Assembly (NCBI GenBank): GCA_017405765.1
Contig: JAFQZS010000027.1
Coordinates: forward strand, 1 to 64,000
Length of the DNA: 64,000 nt
Source of the DNA: Clostridia bacterium
GTDB lineage: Bacteria > Bacillota > Clostridia > Oscillospirales > RGIG577
Reading direction: 5' to 3'
Notes under the pieces: generated by a model
The model's input: the letters and a program-made list of their open reading frames with translations, nothing else
Database searches by the model: none
What the model was told of the DNA's origin: nothing
Made by a program: the position numbers and the translations under genes
Part shown: positions 20,601-29,621 of the stretch, piece after piece
How positions within the stretch are numbered: the stretch's first letter is position 1
Layout of the letters: every line of letters starts with the position of its first letter

Positions 20601-20647
20601 GTTGACTTTCGAAAGAAGATGTGATATAATTCCAAACGAAAGTCAAC
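20601..20647 (+). promoter_or_regulatory. abiE promoter flanked by an 11-bp inverted-repeat operator
   Basis: TTGACT (20602-20607), 17-bp spacer and TATAAT (20625-20630) form a near-consensus promoter. GTTGACTTTCG (20601-20611) and CGAAAGTCAAC (20637-20647) are perfect inverted repeats: one overlaps the -35, the other lies past the -10 over the transcription start. AbiEi antitoxins of studied AbiE systems bind inverted repeats at their own promoter, so these are the likely autoregulatory sites. Confidence 0.8.
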
Positions 20648-20664
20648 TAAAAGGAGGTGCTTCC

Positions 20665-21261
20665 ATGAACAACATTAATCCGATAATTATGGATGCACTA
20701 TCGAAAAACAACAACATGGTCACCACCTCGCAGGTTCAGGAACTGGGATTTTCCAAACAAACTCTGAGCAATTATGTGAAAGCCGGGCTGCTGGAAAGAA
20801 TCCGACAGGGTGTTTATATTATCCCTGATGCTGTACATGACGATATGTATACGCTGATGCTCAGGTCAGAGAGCATTGTTTTTTCGCATGAAAGCGCGTT
20901 GTTCCTACATGGCATTTCCGATCGGACTCCGTTCATGCATACAATAACCATGCCCAGCAACAAGGTTGTACCAGGTTCGATTAAGGATGAGTGTATCTGT
21001 TTTTATATTAAACCAGTGTGGCACAAGGTCGGTGTAATGGAAAAGCCGACCACATTTGGACATCCGGTGCGATGTTATGATGTTGAGCGTACGATTTGCG
21101 ATTTCCTGCGGACTCGGAATCGCTGTGATGAGGAAACGGTGATCTCTGCCATCAAGAATTATGCGGCTTCTGACAACAAGGATCTGAATCGACTTTCTGT
21201 CTATGCTGAAATGTTCAAAGTGGAGGGAGAGCTGAGAAAATATATGGAGGTGCTGCTATGA
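20665..21261 (+). CDS. abiEi: AbiEi-type antitoxin and autorepressor
   Basis: 198 residues. The N-terminal winged-helix DNA-binding region (VTTSQVQELGFSKQTLSNYV then GLLERIRQGVYII) is followed by the AbiEi antitoxin core (SESIVFSHESALFLHGISDR, RCYDVERTICDFLR). AAAAGGAGG is 8 nt before ATG 20665, which decides the start. It overlaps the toxin gene by 4 nt (ATGA). It is intact, while its toxin partner has an internal stop, so it may be retained as a solitary regulator. Confidence 0.9.
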   Translation: MNNINPIIMDALSKNNNMVTTSQVQELGFSKQTLSNYVKAGLLERIRQGVYIIPDAVHDDMYTLMLRSESIVFSHESALFLHGISDRTPFMHTITMPSNKVVPGSIKDECICFYIKPVWHKVGVMEKPTTFGHPVRCYDVERTICDFLRTRNRCDEETVISAIKNYAASDNKDLNRLSVYAEMFKVEGELRKYMEVLL

Positions 21262-22085
21262 GTTCAAAGGCGATGAGTTTGAAAGCCAAAATCAGAAACT
21301 ATGCCAAAGACAAACGTATAGCGGCACAGGTGGTTCTCCAAAACTATATGTTTGAGCGGTTCCTGGCCCGTTTGTCACGATCGGAATATAGGGACAAGTT
21401 TGTGATCAAAGGCGGCATGTTGATTGCAGCAATTGTAGGTCTTGACACCCGATCCACAATGGATCTGGACACTACACTCAAAAGATTGCCACTGACAGAA
21501 GAAAAAATCCTTGATGCAGTAAACACAATCAGCAAAATCGATCTGGGTGATGACGTGTCCTTTGAAACGATATCCATAGACCCGATTCGAAAGGATGATA
21601 TCTATGGCGGCTATTGTGTGAGAATCAATGCGATCTACGATACGATAGTCACGCCTCTCTCTGTTGATGTTTCTACGGGAGATGTCATCACGCCGGGGGC
21701 TGTCTTATATGAGTTCGGCGGGATTTTCGATGAGAGTGTGCAGATCAGTCTATGGGGATACAATATTGAAACTGTGATGGCAGAAAAGGCGGAAACCATT
21801 CTCAGCCGTGGTGTATTTAATACAAGACCAAGGGATTATTATGATGCTTATATTCTCAGTACAACATAGGAATATGACAAACAGCTGTTTGAGGAGGCAC
21901 TTAATGCTACCGCTGAGCACCGGGGCAGCGTGGAAAGTATAGCAGACCGCGTCGGGATAATCGAGAGAATATCTGAAAGCAATGAACTTCTGAACATGTG
22001 GAAAAAGTATCAGAAAAGGTTTACCTATGCGGGTGGAATCGAGTATGCGAATATTATGAAAGCACGGCGGGAATTGCTTTTGTGA
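21258..22085 (+). pseudogene. abiEii: AbiEii-type nucleotidyltransferase toxin with in-frame TAG
   Basis: The frame encodes KFVIKGGMLIAAIVGLDTRS then TMDLDTTLKRLPLT, the nucleotidyltransferase signature (GG followed by DxD) of AbiEii toxins, and later ETVMAEKAETILSRG and RPRDYYDAYIL. TAG at 21867-21869 ends it after 203 residues. The same frame continues openly for 71 more codons (YDKQLFEEAL to KARRELLL) and stops at TGA 22083, giving the roughly 275 residues expected. One base change (for example from CAG or AAG) explains it. The truncated protein keeps the catalytic motif but loses the C-terminal helical part; activity is doubtful. Confidence 0.85.
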
Positions 22086-22106
22086 ATGTAAGGGGAAGAA
22101 ATAGCG

Positions 22107-22370
22107 ATGAAATACAGCATTGTTGATGGATCAGAAAAAATGAACGTCGATGCAGTCATCCGACTTCTTCGTATTACGTATTGGGCAGATAAGCGTTCAG
22201 CTGAGCAGATCGAAAAGTCTATGCAGCGTTCATCGTGTTATGGCGTGCGGGCTGGATAATGGAAAAAACTTGTCGGTTTTGCAAGAGTCATCAGCGACTA
22301 CGCTACAACATATTATCTTTGTGATATTATTATTGAAAAGCCTAAAACAATAGGAAACATTATAATGTGA
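22107..22370 (+). pseudogene. GNAT-family N-acetyltransferase remnant
   Basis: The frame from ATG 22107 resembles small GNAT enzymes: LLRITYWADKRSAEQIEKSM, SSCYGV, an in-frame TAA at 22257-22259, then KKLVGFARVISDYATTYYLC and DIIIEKP, ending at TGA 22368. The acetyl-CoA-binding half (R/Q-x-x-G-x-G/A) is absent. It is the third consecutive gene here carrying a premature stop. Confidence 0.7.
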
Positions 22371-22464
22371 GATTATAATCGATGATTAGATAACAAAAAA
22401 AGAATATTTTACTGATAAAACATAAAAAATCCGGGTCATAACTGTATCAAACAAAATAGAACAG

Positions 22465-22493
22465 TTGCGCGATTTAAAATTATGATGTATACT
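22465..22493 (+). promoter_or_regulatory. Predicted promoter of the dus-sigma-anti-sigma operon
   Basis: TTGCGC (22465-22470), 17 bp, TATACT (22488-22493), 29 bp before the dus start codon. Nothing else is seen in 22371-22521 apart from a duplicated ATTATAAT. Confidence 0.55.
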
Positions 22494-22521
22494 GATTTTA
22501 TATGTGAAAGCGGGAGCATTT

Positions 22522-23514
22522 ATGGATTTTGCAGGCATAAAGGTAAGAAATAATATATTTTTGGCTCCCATGGCGGGAGTTTGCGACAGAGCATACCGTG
22601 AAGTCTGCATGGGCATGGGCGCCGGTCTTTGCGTTTCAGAGATGGTAAGCGCAAAAGCAATATGCTATAATGATAAAAAGACGGAATCTCTTTTGGCATT
22701 CGGAGAAAGCGAACGCCCGTTTCTTATCCAGCTTTTCGGAAGCGAGCCCGACATAATAGCGCGCGCTATAAACATAATAGAAACGAAGCTTTCGCTTCAT
22801 CCCGACGGCTACGATATAAATATGGGCTGTCCCGCGCCGAAGATAGTATCAAACGGCGAGGGCTGCGCCCTTATGAAAGAACCCAAGCTTGCAGAAAAGA
22901 TAGTGAGAGCGGCATGTGCCGCAACAGAGCTTCCCGTAAGCGTAAAGCACAGAAGCGGCTGGGACAAGGAGCATATAAACGCCGTTGAATTTGCGCTGAG
23001 GATGCAGGAGGCGGGCGCATCTTTTATAACGCTGCACGCGCGCACGCGCGATCAGTTTTATGCGCTCAGAGCCGACCTTGAGCTTTTAAAAAAAGTAAAA
23101 GACGCGCTTTGTGTGCCCGTTGCGGGAAGCGGCGATATCTTTTCTGCGAAGGACGCGGCGCATATGCTGAGCTTTACGGGATGCGACGCCGTTATGGCCG
23201 CGCGCGGCGCGCAGGGCAACCCGTGGATATTTCGCGATATTATTTCTTATCTTGAAAGCGGCAAAGAGCCGAAGCGCCCCTCCATGCGCGAACGCATGGA
23301 GACGATGATAAAGCACGCAGAGCTTATGTGTTCCTATAAAGAGGAGCGCGCCGCTATGCGTGAGTTTCGCAAGCATATAAACTGGTACATAAAGGGCATA
23401 AAAAATGCAACCGTCTATAAGAACCGCGCAAATACCGTTTCATCGCTTGACGGGCTTTATTCGCTTTCGGCTGATATAATCGCATCGTATGAGGACACGA
23501 ATACGTTTTTATAA
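22522..23514 (+). CDS. dus: tRNA-dihydrouridine synthase
   Basis: 330 residues. FMN-binding TIM-barrel of the Dus family: LAPMAGVCDRAYREVC at the start, MGCPAPKIVSNGEGCALM (catalytic Cys motif), VKHRSGWD, ITLHARTR and AGSGDIFS. It reduces uridines in the tRNA D-loop using NAD(P)H. ATG 22522 follows GGGAG; the GTG at 22504 lacks a site. It lies 15 bp upstream of an ECF sigma gene. Very rich in ATA codons, like the other core genes. Confidence 0.93.
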   Translation: MDFAGIKVRNNIFLAPMAGVCDRAYREVCMGMGAGLCVSEMVSAKAICYNDKKTESLLAFGESERPFLIQLFGSEPDIIARAINIIETKLSLHPDGYDINMGCPAPKIVSNGEGCALMKEPKLAEKIVRAACAATELPVSVKHRSGWDKEHINAVEFALRMQEAGASFITLHARTRDQFYALRADLELLKKVKDALCVPVAGSGDIFSAKDAAHMLSFTGCDAVMAARGAQGNPWIFRDIISYLESGKEPKRPSMRERMETMIKHAELMCSYKEERAAMREFRKHINWYIKGIKNATVYKNRANTVSSLDGLYSLSADIIASYEDTNTFL

Positions 23515-23529
23515 AGGAGGTGCGAGGAT

Positions 23530-24117
23530 TTGGAAAGAGACGATAATATAGATCTGATCATAAAACAAGTGCTTGGCGGCGATACCAACGCTTTTGAGCT
23601 TATTGTAAAGCAGTATGAAAAGAAAGTATACAACCTCGCACTTAGGTATCTGAAAAATCGGGACGACGCGCTGGATCTGTCGCAGGAGGTATTCATTCAG
23701 GTATACAATAATCTTGCGCAATTTCGCAAAGAGGCGCAGTTTTCAACGTGGATATACCGCATAACGTATAACAAATGTGTTGATTGGCTTAGAAAAACAC
23801 AGAAAATAAAGCGCAATGTAGTTATGTCTATCGACGATGAAAATTTCTTTGAAACGCGCGACAATAAGGCCTCTGTAGAGGAGAGCTACGAGGGGCGAGA
23901 GACGCTTCTTGGCGTAATGAAGATAATAGACACGCTGCCTGCCGACCAGCGTGACGTGGTGATGCTTAGGTATATAAAGGATCTAAGCTACGCACAGATA
24001 GCAGATGTTTTACAGATAGCCGAGGGTACCGTAAAATCGCGTCTTAACCGCGCACGATTAAAAATTAAAGAACAACTTCATGAAAGCGGAACAAAAACGC
24101 TTTCATGGCCGTCATAA
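23530..24117 (+). CDS. ECF-type RNA polymerase sigma factor
   Basis: 195 residues starting with TTG after AAAGGAGGTG. Region 2 (AFELIVKQYEKKVYNLALRY to DLSQEVFIQVYNNL, FSTWIYRITYNKCVDWLRK) and region 4 (LPADQRDVVMLRYIKDLSYA, EGTVKSRLNRARLKI) are both complete. SigW-like. It is followed by a gene encoding a zinc-binding anti-sigma protein, its probable regulator. Confidence 0.92.
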   Translation: MERDDNIDLIIKQVLGGDTNAFELIVKQYEKKVYNLALRYLKNRDDALDLSQEVFIQVYNNLAQFRKEAQFSTWIYRITYNKCVDWLRKTQKIKRNVVMSIDDENFFETRDNKASVEESYEGRETLLGVMKIIDTLPADQRDVVMLRYIKDLSYAQIADVLQIAEGTVKSRLNRARLKIKEQLHESGTKTLSWPS

Positions 24118-24159
24118 AGAACAAACGGCAAAAATAAGTTACGGGGGAGGTGACTTTAT

Positions 24160-25137
24160 TTGGCCTGCAATGAGTATATTGATCTTATTTTCAAGAAGAT
24201 CGACAAAGAGATAACGACCGAAGAGGAGGCAGAACTCAACGCGCATTTTGAAATGTGTTCCGAATGCCGCGATGAGTATCATGAGCTTTGCGCGCTTGAA
24301 GATACGCTTTTAAGGCTGCCCGAAGAGGACGTGCCGCAGAGCTTTGCGGCCGAAGTCACCGAGCGCATAGCGGCGCAGAGCCTCAAACCTAAAAAAATAA
24401 GATTCAAGCCGTATTTCTCGCTTGCGGCGGCGTGCGTGGTGCTTGTCGTTGTGCTGTTTTATAATGTGATCGACGGCACGCTCTATAAAAGAGACGCAAT
24501 AATTGAAAACCCGAGAAGCGCCGTAAGCGAAAATGCGACCGAAGGCGCAAGCGACATGGGCGAAAATATGTATGATCGTGCGACCGATGAGACAGTCAAT
24601 GGATCTGAGGACATCAATGATTACGAGTTTGATGAAGCGGCGGCCAAGCCTCAGGAAAAACCGCATCTTTTTAACGCAGCGGATACGGGCAATAGTTCGT
24701 CCGGAGACAGCTCGTCCGGCAGCAGTTCGTCCGGTAGCAAAGCATCGGCTGAAGAATACGCCGCAGAGTCTTACGATGCGGCCGACGCAGTAATGCAGGA
24801 AAGCAGCGAGGCAGAAACTTTTGACGATGCGCAGGACTTTACCGACATCCCCGATGAGAGCGTACCGCTTGTAGCGGCTATCCAATCCGCCCCGCAAGAC
24901 GATATGCTAAAAAACAGCGAATATGCGACGGTAGCGTCGGTAACGATAACACAGTCGAGCCTTGAGGGATCGCTTGACGGATTAAGCTATACGCTCAAAG
25001 AAGATGACGTTTACGAGATGAGCGAAGAAGACTTTGAGATATTCAAAGAGCGCATGGATGAGCTGGGAGTAACCGTGAGCGAAGAGAGCCACAATCCCGA
25101 AAGCAATATCGTAATGATAATCGTTTCAATACAGTAA
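24160..25137 (+). CDS. Membrane anti-sigma factor with zinc-finger domain
   Basis: 325 residues, TTG start behind GGGGGAGGTG. The N-terminal anti-sigma zinc finger has H-x3-C-x2-C in NAHFEMCSECRDEYHELC. One membrane helix (LAAACVVLVVVLFYNVI, about 87-103) separates it from an extracytoplasmic domain with a low-complexity serine/glycine stretch (about 186-203). It likely sequesters the upstream ECF sigma factor until an envelope signal triggers release. Confidence 0.88.
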   Translation: MACNEYIDLIFKKIDKEITTEEEAELNAHFEMCSECRDEYHELCALEDTLLRLPEEDVPQSFAAEVTERIAAQSLKPKKIRFKPYFSLAAACVVLVVVLFYNVIDGTLYKRDAIIENPRSAVSENATEGASDMGENMYDRATDETVNGSEDINDYEFDEAAAKPQEKPHLFNAADTGNSSSGDSSSGSSSSGSKASAEEYAAESYDAADAVMQESSEAETFDDAQDFTDIPDESVPLVAAIQSAPQDDMLKNSEYATVASVTITQSSLEGSLDGLSYTLKEDDVYEMSEEDFEIFKERMDELGVTVSEESHNPESNIVMIIVSIQ

Positions 25138-25144
25138 GCGAAAA

Positions 25145-25195
25145 AGAGCGCGTCGAAATTAGTTTTACCCAACTTTTTTTCGGCGCGCTTATTAT
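25145..25195 (+). terminator. Terminator of the dus operon
   Basis: AGCGCG-TCG arm pairs with CGGCGCGCT across a T-rich loop; TTATTATTATTG follows. Confidence 0.6.
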
Positions 25196-25217
25196 TATTG
25201 GACCGAGGCCCAAAAGG

Positions 25218-25250
25218 AAAGCAGGCGTTTAAAAAAGGCGCCTGCTTTTT
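25218..25250 (-). terminator. Hairpin terminator between convergent operons
   Basis: AAAGCAGGCG pairs with CGCCTGCTTT, with T-runs usable on both strands. It serves mainly the minus-strand lipoprotein gene ending at 25283. Confidence 0.65.
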
Positions 25251-25282
25251 AATAATATTATCTTTATTACTCGCATCGAAGG

Positions 25283-25981
25283 CTATGAAAACACGCTTTC
25301 ATTGCTCACGAAATATTCGATATCCACCGTTTCGAGAGTATACACCGTTTGCTCGCCAAGCTTGCTCTCAACGCGCAGGGGTATGCCGTCGGAAGCGCGG
25401 ACAGCGTACTTTTCTATGAACTTAAGCTCGGGATCGCCGTAAGAAAACGATATCACGGCGTCGGCCCCTTCATATTCGAAAGTGATATCCGAGATGTTTT
25501 CGGACGGTCCGTTTTTAAGGAGAAGCACGGGATCGCAAAGGCTTGCCGTGCTTCCCAGATAATCAGAGTCAAACCCTTCGCGGACAAGGGTCTCGCCCGT
25601 TTGCATGTCATAAACGCTAAGCGTTTCGCCGTCGTATATCGAATACATAAGCTGTGTGCCGGCGGATGAGTATTTGTCACAGCGCTCGCGTGCGCCCGAG
25701 ACCTGCTTTACGACGGTATAAGACGCCTCGTCTTCATCGAACATGTACGTTACGCGGCACGTCCATGTATATTCGGCAGGCGTTTTTATATGCGCAAGCA
25801 GCTCGCCGAGCTTTTCGCCGTCAAGCGAAAGCTTAACTACATCGTCGCGGCTTTTAACGGAGTCGCTTTCAAGCGAATCGTAAGGAAAGCCGTCCTTTGC
25901 GCTGCCTCCGCCGGAAAAGCTGCATCCGGCAAGCGCGCATACTATTATGATAATAACGATAGAAATAACGATCTTTTTCAT
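25283..25981 (-). CDS. Hypothetical lipoprotein
   Basis: 232 residues with a lipoprotein signal (KKIVISIVIIIIVCALAGC, lipobox LAGC). The mature part alternates beta strands (YTWTCRVTYMFDEDEASYTV, QLMYSIYDGETLSVYDMQTG), reminiscent of outer-leaflet LolA/LppX-type or germination-associated lipoproteins, but I cannot assign a family. Last gene of a minus-strand operon behind tagO, trpS and an aminotransferase; 13 bp gap. Confidence 0.75.
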   Translation of the reverse strand: MKKIVISIVIIIIVCALAGCSFSGGGSAKDGFPYDSLESDSVKSRDDVVKLSLDGEKLGELLAHIKTPAEYTWTCRVTYMFDEDEASYTVVKQVSGARERCDKYSSAGTQLMYSIYDGETLSVYDMQTGETLVREGFDSDYLGSTASLCDPVLLLKNGPSENISDITFEYEGADAVISFSYGDPELKFIEKYAVRASDGIPLRVESKLGEQTVYTLETVDIEYFVSNESVFS

Positions 25982-25994
25982 AGAAATCTTTTAT

Positions 25995-27116
25995 TCAAAT
26001 GTCGTCGTCGTCCAAAATACGGTGCCGCTCTTCATCTTCCTTCTTTTTTTGCTCGTCAAGCGCCTTTCTGTGCGCGCGTTCGCGTTCAAATATTTTAAAG
26101 GCGATAAAGCCCACTACGAAAATGCTCACAAGCAGAATGACCGCCTTGAACATATCGTCGGACGCCCATATTATTGCGCACAGTCCCAAAAGCGCGCTGA
26201 TGATATAAAGTATAGCAACGGTCTGCTTCTGAGAAAAGCCCATGTCAATGAGCCTGTGGTGAAGGTGTCCGCGGTCGGCAGTCATGGGCGACTGTCCTTT
26301 TGCGAGACGGCGGACGATAGCGAACAGCGTATCGAATATCGGCAGACCCATAATGAGGAACGGCACGAGGAAGGATATTATCGCATAAAACTTAAAGAAG
26401 CCCGTTATGGATATCGTAGCGAGGATGTACCCTAAGAACATCGCGCCGGTATCGCCCATAAATATCTTTGCTGGATTGAAGTTATACGGTATAAAGCCGA
26501 CGCAGCCGCCCGTCAAAGCAGCCATTACTATCGCCACCTGAGGCTCCGCTATAAACAGCGCTATGAACAGAAGCGAAAGAGACGATATCGCCGATACGCC
26601 TACCGCAAGGCCGTCGAGCCCGTCTATAAGGTTTACGGCGTTTGTAACGCCGACTATCCATATTATCGTTATGGGTATGGAAAGAAAGCCGAGAGAGATA
26701 TAAGGGCTGCCCACGGGCAAAATGTTGGAAAACATCTCTATTCTCACGCCGTAAAACAGCGGTATTACGGCTGCCACGACCTGTCCGGCAAGCTTTATTT
26801 TTGCTTTAAGCTGCACTATATCGTCTACAACGCCCAAAACGACTATGACAATGCATCCGAGCATTATGCCTCTAAGCTCCGTCGTTATATCGCAGAACGC
26901 GAGCATAGAGAAGATAAAGCCCATGAATATCGCCATTCCGCCGAGGCGGGGAATAGGCGTTTTATGCATACGCCGGTCGTCTTTCGGCACGTCCATTGCG
27001 CCGACACGGGTCGCAAACACCTTGACGAGCGGCGTAGTGGCAAACGATATGACGCCCGAAAGCACGAAAGCTGCAATGAGCGCTATGATATTTATGTCAA
27101 TATTGTTAAAAATCAT
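25995..27116 (-). CDS. Undecaprenyl-phosphate sugar-1-phosphate transferase (TagO/WecA type)
   Basis: 373 residues with about 10-11 membrane helices. Shows MraY/WecA family motifs: PKDDRRMHKTPIPRLGGM, VLGVVDDIVQLKAK (Asp pair), TNAVNLIDGLDGLA, FMGDTGAMFLGY and RGHLHHRLI. It transfers a HexNAc-1-phosphate to undecaprenyl phosphate, starting synthesis of wall teichoic-type or secondary cell-wall polymer. That polymer is the usual ligand of SLH domains, so it links to the SLH proteins elsewhere in the window. Charged C-terminal tail ends in DDDDI. Confidence 0.9.
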   Translation of the reverse strand: MIFNNIDINIIALIAAFVLSGVISFATTPLVKVFATRVGAMDVPKDDRRMHKTPIPRLGGMAIFMGFIFSMLAFCDITTELRGIMLGCIVIVVLGVVDDIVQLKAKIKLAGQVVAAVIPLFYGVRIEMFSNILPVGSPYISLGFLSIPITIIWIVGVTNAVNLIDGLDGLAVGVSAISSLSLLFIALFIAEPQVAIVMAALTGGCVGFIPYNFNPAKIFMGDTGAMFLGYILATISITGFFKFYAIISFLVPFLIMGLPIFDTLFAIVRRLAKGQSPMTADRGHLHHRLIDMGFSQKQTVAILYIISALLGLCAIIWASDDMFKAVILLVSIFVVGFIAFKIFERERAHRKALDEQKKKEDEERHRILDDDDI

Positions 27117-27143
27117 AACTGCACCTTTTAAAGACAGAAATTA

Positions 27144-28157
27144 TTATCTTATAAGTCCTACTTTTCTGTATACCTTGGAGAGCGTTTTATTCGATAAATA
27201 CTTTGCTCGTTCGCTGTTCTGGGTATACATCTTTTCAAGATAAGCCTTGTCCGAAGAAACTTCCGCAAAACGCTCGCGCACGGGGGCGAGCGCATCGGAT
27301 ACGGCTTCTCCGACCGCAAGCTTTAAGTCGCCGTAGCCCTTTTGGGAAAATTCGCTTACGCATACGTCCATATCCTTGCCCGTTACGGCGGAATATATGG
27401 ATAAAAGATTTGTCACGCCCTCGCGCCCTTCTTCGCCGGGCGCAAAGCGTATCTCTGCAAACGAGTCGGTAACGGCGCGCTTGAACTTTCTTATTATCGT
27501 GTCGCGGTCGTCTAAAATGGCTATCGTGGAGTTCTCGTTAGTATCCGATTTCGACATCTTTTTAGTCGGGTCGGTAAGACTCATTATTTTTGACGTTTCC
27601 TTTACGGTAAAAGGTTCCGGCACCTTAAAAGTGGGGCTGTATGTGTTGTTGAAGCGTATCGCAATGTCCCGCGCAAGCTCCAGATGCTGTTTTTGGTCTA
27701 TGCCTACGGGCACAAGGTCCGCCTGATAAAGAAGTATATCGGCCGCCATAAGCACGGGATATGTAAAAAGGCCCGCGTTCACGTTGTCTTTATGCTTTTG
27801 AGCTTTGTCTTTAAACTGAGTCATGCGCGAAAGCTCGCCGAATTGCGTATAGCAGGAGAGTATCCACGAAAGCTCCGCATGAGCGGGCACCTGACTTTGG
27901 ATAAATACCATCGTTTTTTCAGGATCGAGGCCGCATGCTATAAGCAGGGCATAAGTGTCGAGCACACGCTTTCTAAGTATCTTTGCCTCCTGGCGTACCG
28001 TCAGCGCGTGGAGATCGGCCACCATATAATAGCACTCGTACTGGCTTTCGGGGTCGTTCTGAAGTTTTACCCAATTTAAGACTGCGCCTAAGTAGTTGCC
28101 CAGCGTTATTGCGCCGGAGGGCTGTATTCCGCTTAAAATTATTTTTTTATCGCTCAT
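27144..28157 (-). CDS. trpS: Tryptophanyl-tRNA synthetase
   Basis: 337 residues, class I synthetase. HIGH-type motif GIQPSGAITLGNYLGA near the N-terminus, tryptophan-pocket region MAADILLYQADLVPVG, and KMSKS motif as KKMSKSDTN. Length is normal for TrpS. It sits between an aminotransferase gene (24 bp upstream) and tagO in one minus-strand run. No T-box leader is visible directly before it. Confidence 0.95.
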   Translation of the reverse strand: MSDKKIILSGIQPSGAITLGNYLGAVLNWVKLQNDPESQYECYYMVADLHALTVRQEAKILRKRVLDTYALLIACGLDPEKTMVFIQSQVPAHAELSWILSCYTQFGELSRMTQFKDKAQKHKDNVNAGLFTYPVLMAADILLYQADLVPVGIDQKQHLELARDIAIRFNNTYSPTFKVPEPFTVKETSKIMSLTDPTKKMSKSDTNENSTIAILDDRDTIIRKFKRAVTDSFAEIRFAPGEEGREGVTNLLSIYSAVTGKDMDVCVSEFSQKGYGDLKLAVGEAVSDALAPVRERFAEVSSDKAYLEKMYTQNSERAKYLSNKTLSKVYRKVGLIR

Positions 28158-28181
28158 TTTGTTACCTTCCCAGTTTGTCGC

Positions 28182-29381
28182 TTATTTTAGTTCTTCTTTT
28201 ATTACCGCGCCCAATATTTCCATGCCGCGCACTATCTGTTCGTCGGACGGAGTGGAATAGTTAAGGCGTATCGCAAAGCTTTCTTCGCTCGTGTCTACCA
28301 AAAAGGCGCTGCCCGGCACTATTGCGACCTTTTTGTCGAGCGCCGCGCGCGTAAGCTTCGTTATATCGGTGCCGACGGGCATTTCGCACCATACGAAAAG
28401 GCCGCCCTCGGGCGTTACTACCTTTACGCGGGGGTCGAAATGAGCCTTTGCGCCGTCGAGCATAAGGCGGCTCTTTCTTCCGTATATCGACTGCACCTTC
28501 TTTACCTGTGCGTCGAAGTCGTATTCCGTTAAGAATTTATGAGCAAGTATCTGAAAGAACATATTCGTATGCACGTCGGAGCACTGCTTGGCAACGGTCA
28601 TTTTTGCGATTATGGGCCCCGGAGCTACGCAAAAGCCCAGGCGTATGCCGCTCGAAAGCGTCTTTGAAAACGAGCCCACATATATTACGATGCCGTCCTC
28701 GTCGAAAGATTTTATCGTCGGCACGTCGTCTCCAGCGAAGCGAAGCTCGCCGTAGGGGTTGTCCTCCAATATAAGCACGCCGTATTTTTTGCAGATCTCG
28801 TACATGGCCTTGCGCTTGTGAAGCGGCATTGTCTTTCCCGAGGGGTTCTGGAACGTGGGTATCGTATAGACGAAGCGCACGTTTTTATTTGACTTTATCG
28901 CATCTTCAAGAGCCTCTATGTTCATGCCGTCGTCGTCCATGGGAACGCCTACAAGCTTTGTATTGTATGAACGGAACACATTGAGTGAGCCGATGAACGA
29001 CGGACTTTCGCATATAACGACGTCGCCTTCGTTGCAGAGTATCTTTGTCGAGAGATCCATTGCCTGAGTAGCGCCCGAAAGTATCACCGTGTCGTCAAAA
29101 TCACGGCCTATGTTGAAGTGAGACTTGTTTCGCGCCTTTAAGTCGGCGATGAGCGGCGCGAAGCCTTCGGATATGCCGTATTGCAGCGCGGGAATGGGGT
29201 CGTGCGCGTATATATCTGCGCTTATTTTTGCCATTATTTCAACGGGAAAAGATTCGGAAGCCGGATTGCCCGCCGCGAACGGGATTATATCGGGATTTGA
29301 CGCATATTTTAATATCTCGCGTATAGCAGAGGGTTTTAAGGGATTTATTTTATCGGAAAATGTATAATTCACAAAGGGCAC
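28182..29381 (-). CDS. PLP-dependent class I/II aminotransferase
   Basis: 399 residues of fold type I. PLP lysine in SFSKTLSSGIRLGF, substrate Asn in TFQNPSGKTM, DNPYGELRF and phosphate-binding GATQAMDLSTKIL. Closest in architecture to 2-aminoadipate or aromatic/branched-chain aminotransferases lacking the GntR domain of MocR proteins. First gene of the minus-strand operon; substrate not determinable. Confidence 0.88.
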   Translation of the reverse strand: MPFVNYTFSDKINPLKPSAIREILKYASNPDIIPFAAGNPASESFPVEIMAKISADIYAHDPIPALQYGISEGFAPLIADLKARNKSHFNIGRDFDDTVILSGATQAMDLSTKILCNEGDVVICESPSFIGSLNVFRSYNTKLVGVPMDDDGMNIEALEDAIKSNKNVRFVYTIPTFQNPSGKTMPLHKRKAMYEICKKYGVLILEDNPYGELRFAGDDVPTIKSFDEDGIVIYVGSFSKTLSSGIRLGFCVAPGPIIAKMTVAKQCSDVHTNMFFQILAHKFLTEYDFDAQVKKVQSIYGRKSRLMLDGAKAHFDPRVKVVTPEGGLFVWCEMPVGTDITKLTRAALDKKVAIVPGSAFLVDTSEESFAIRLNYSTPSDEQIVRGMEILGAVIKEELK

Positions 29382-29570
29382 CTCTTTTATTATTATTTAT
29401 TCTATTTATATTAACATAACTAATATGGGATTGACAATGTTTTTCGCTTATTTTTGAAAATATTCCTCTGCTTTAAAGCCGGAAGTACGTTTTTAGAACA
29501 AAAGGTCTATAATTCTTTTTCGCATTGAATAGCATAATTTCTTTTTTGTATGGATTATATGAAGCAAATA

Positions 29571-29579
29571 TGATATAAT
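29571..29579 (+). promoter_or_regulatory. Extended -10 promoter of gltX
   Basis: TGATATAAT fits the extended -10 pattern TGnTATAAT, 43 bp before the gltX start. The -35 (TGGATT, 17 bp upstream) is weak. The 240-bp gap 29382-29621 holds the divergent promoters for the two operons. Confidence 0.55.
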
Positions 29580-29621
29580 TTAAAAAAACATTCAAAGAAC
29601 TACCAAGGAGGTCACAACGCC

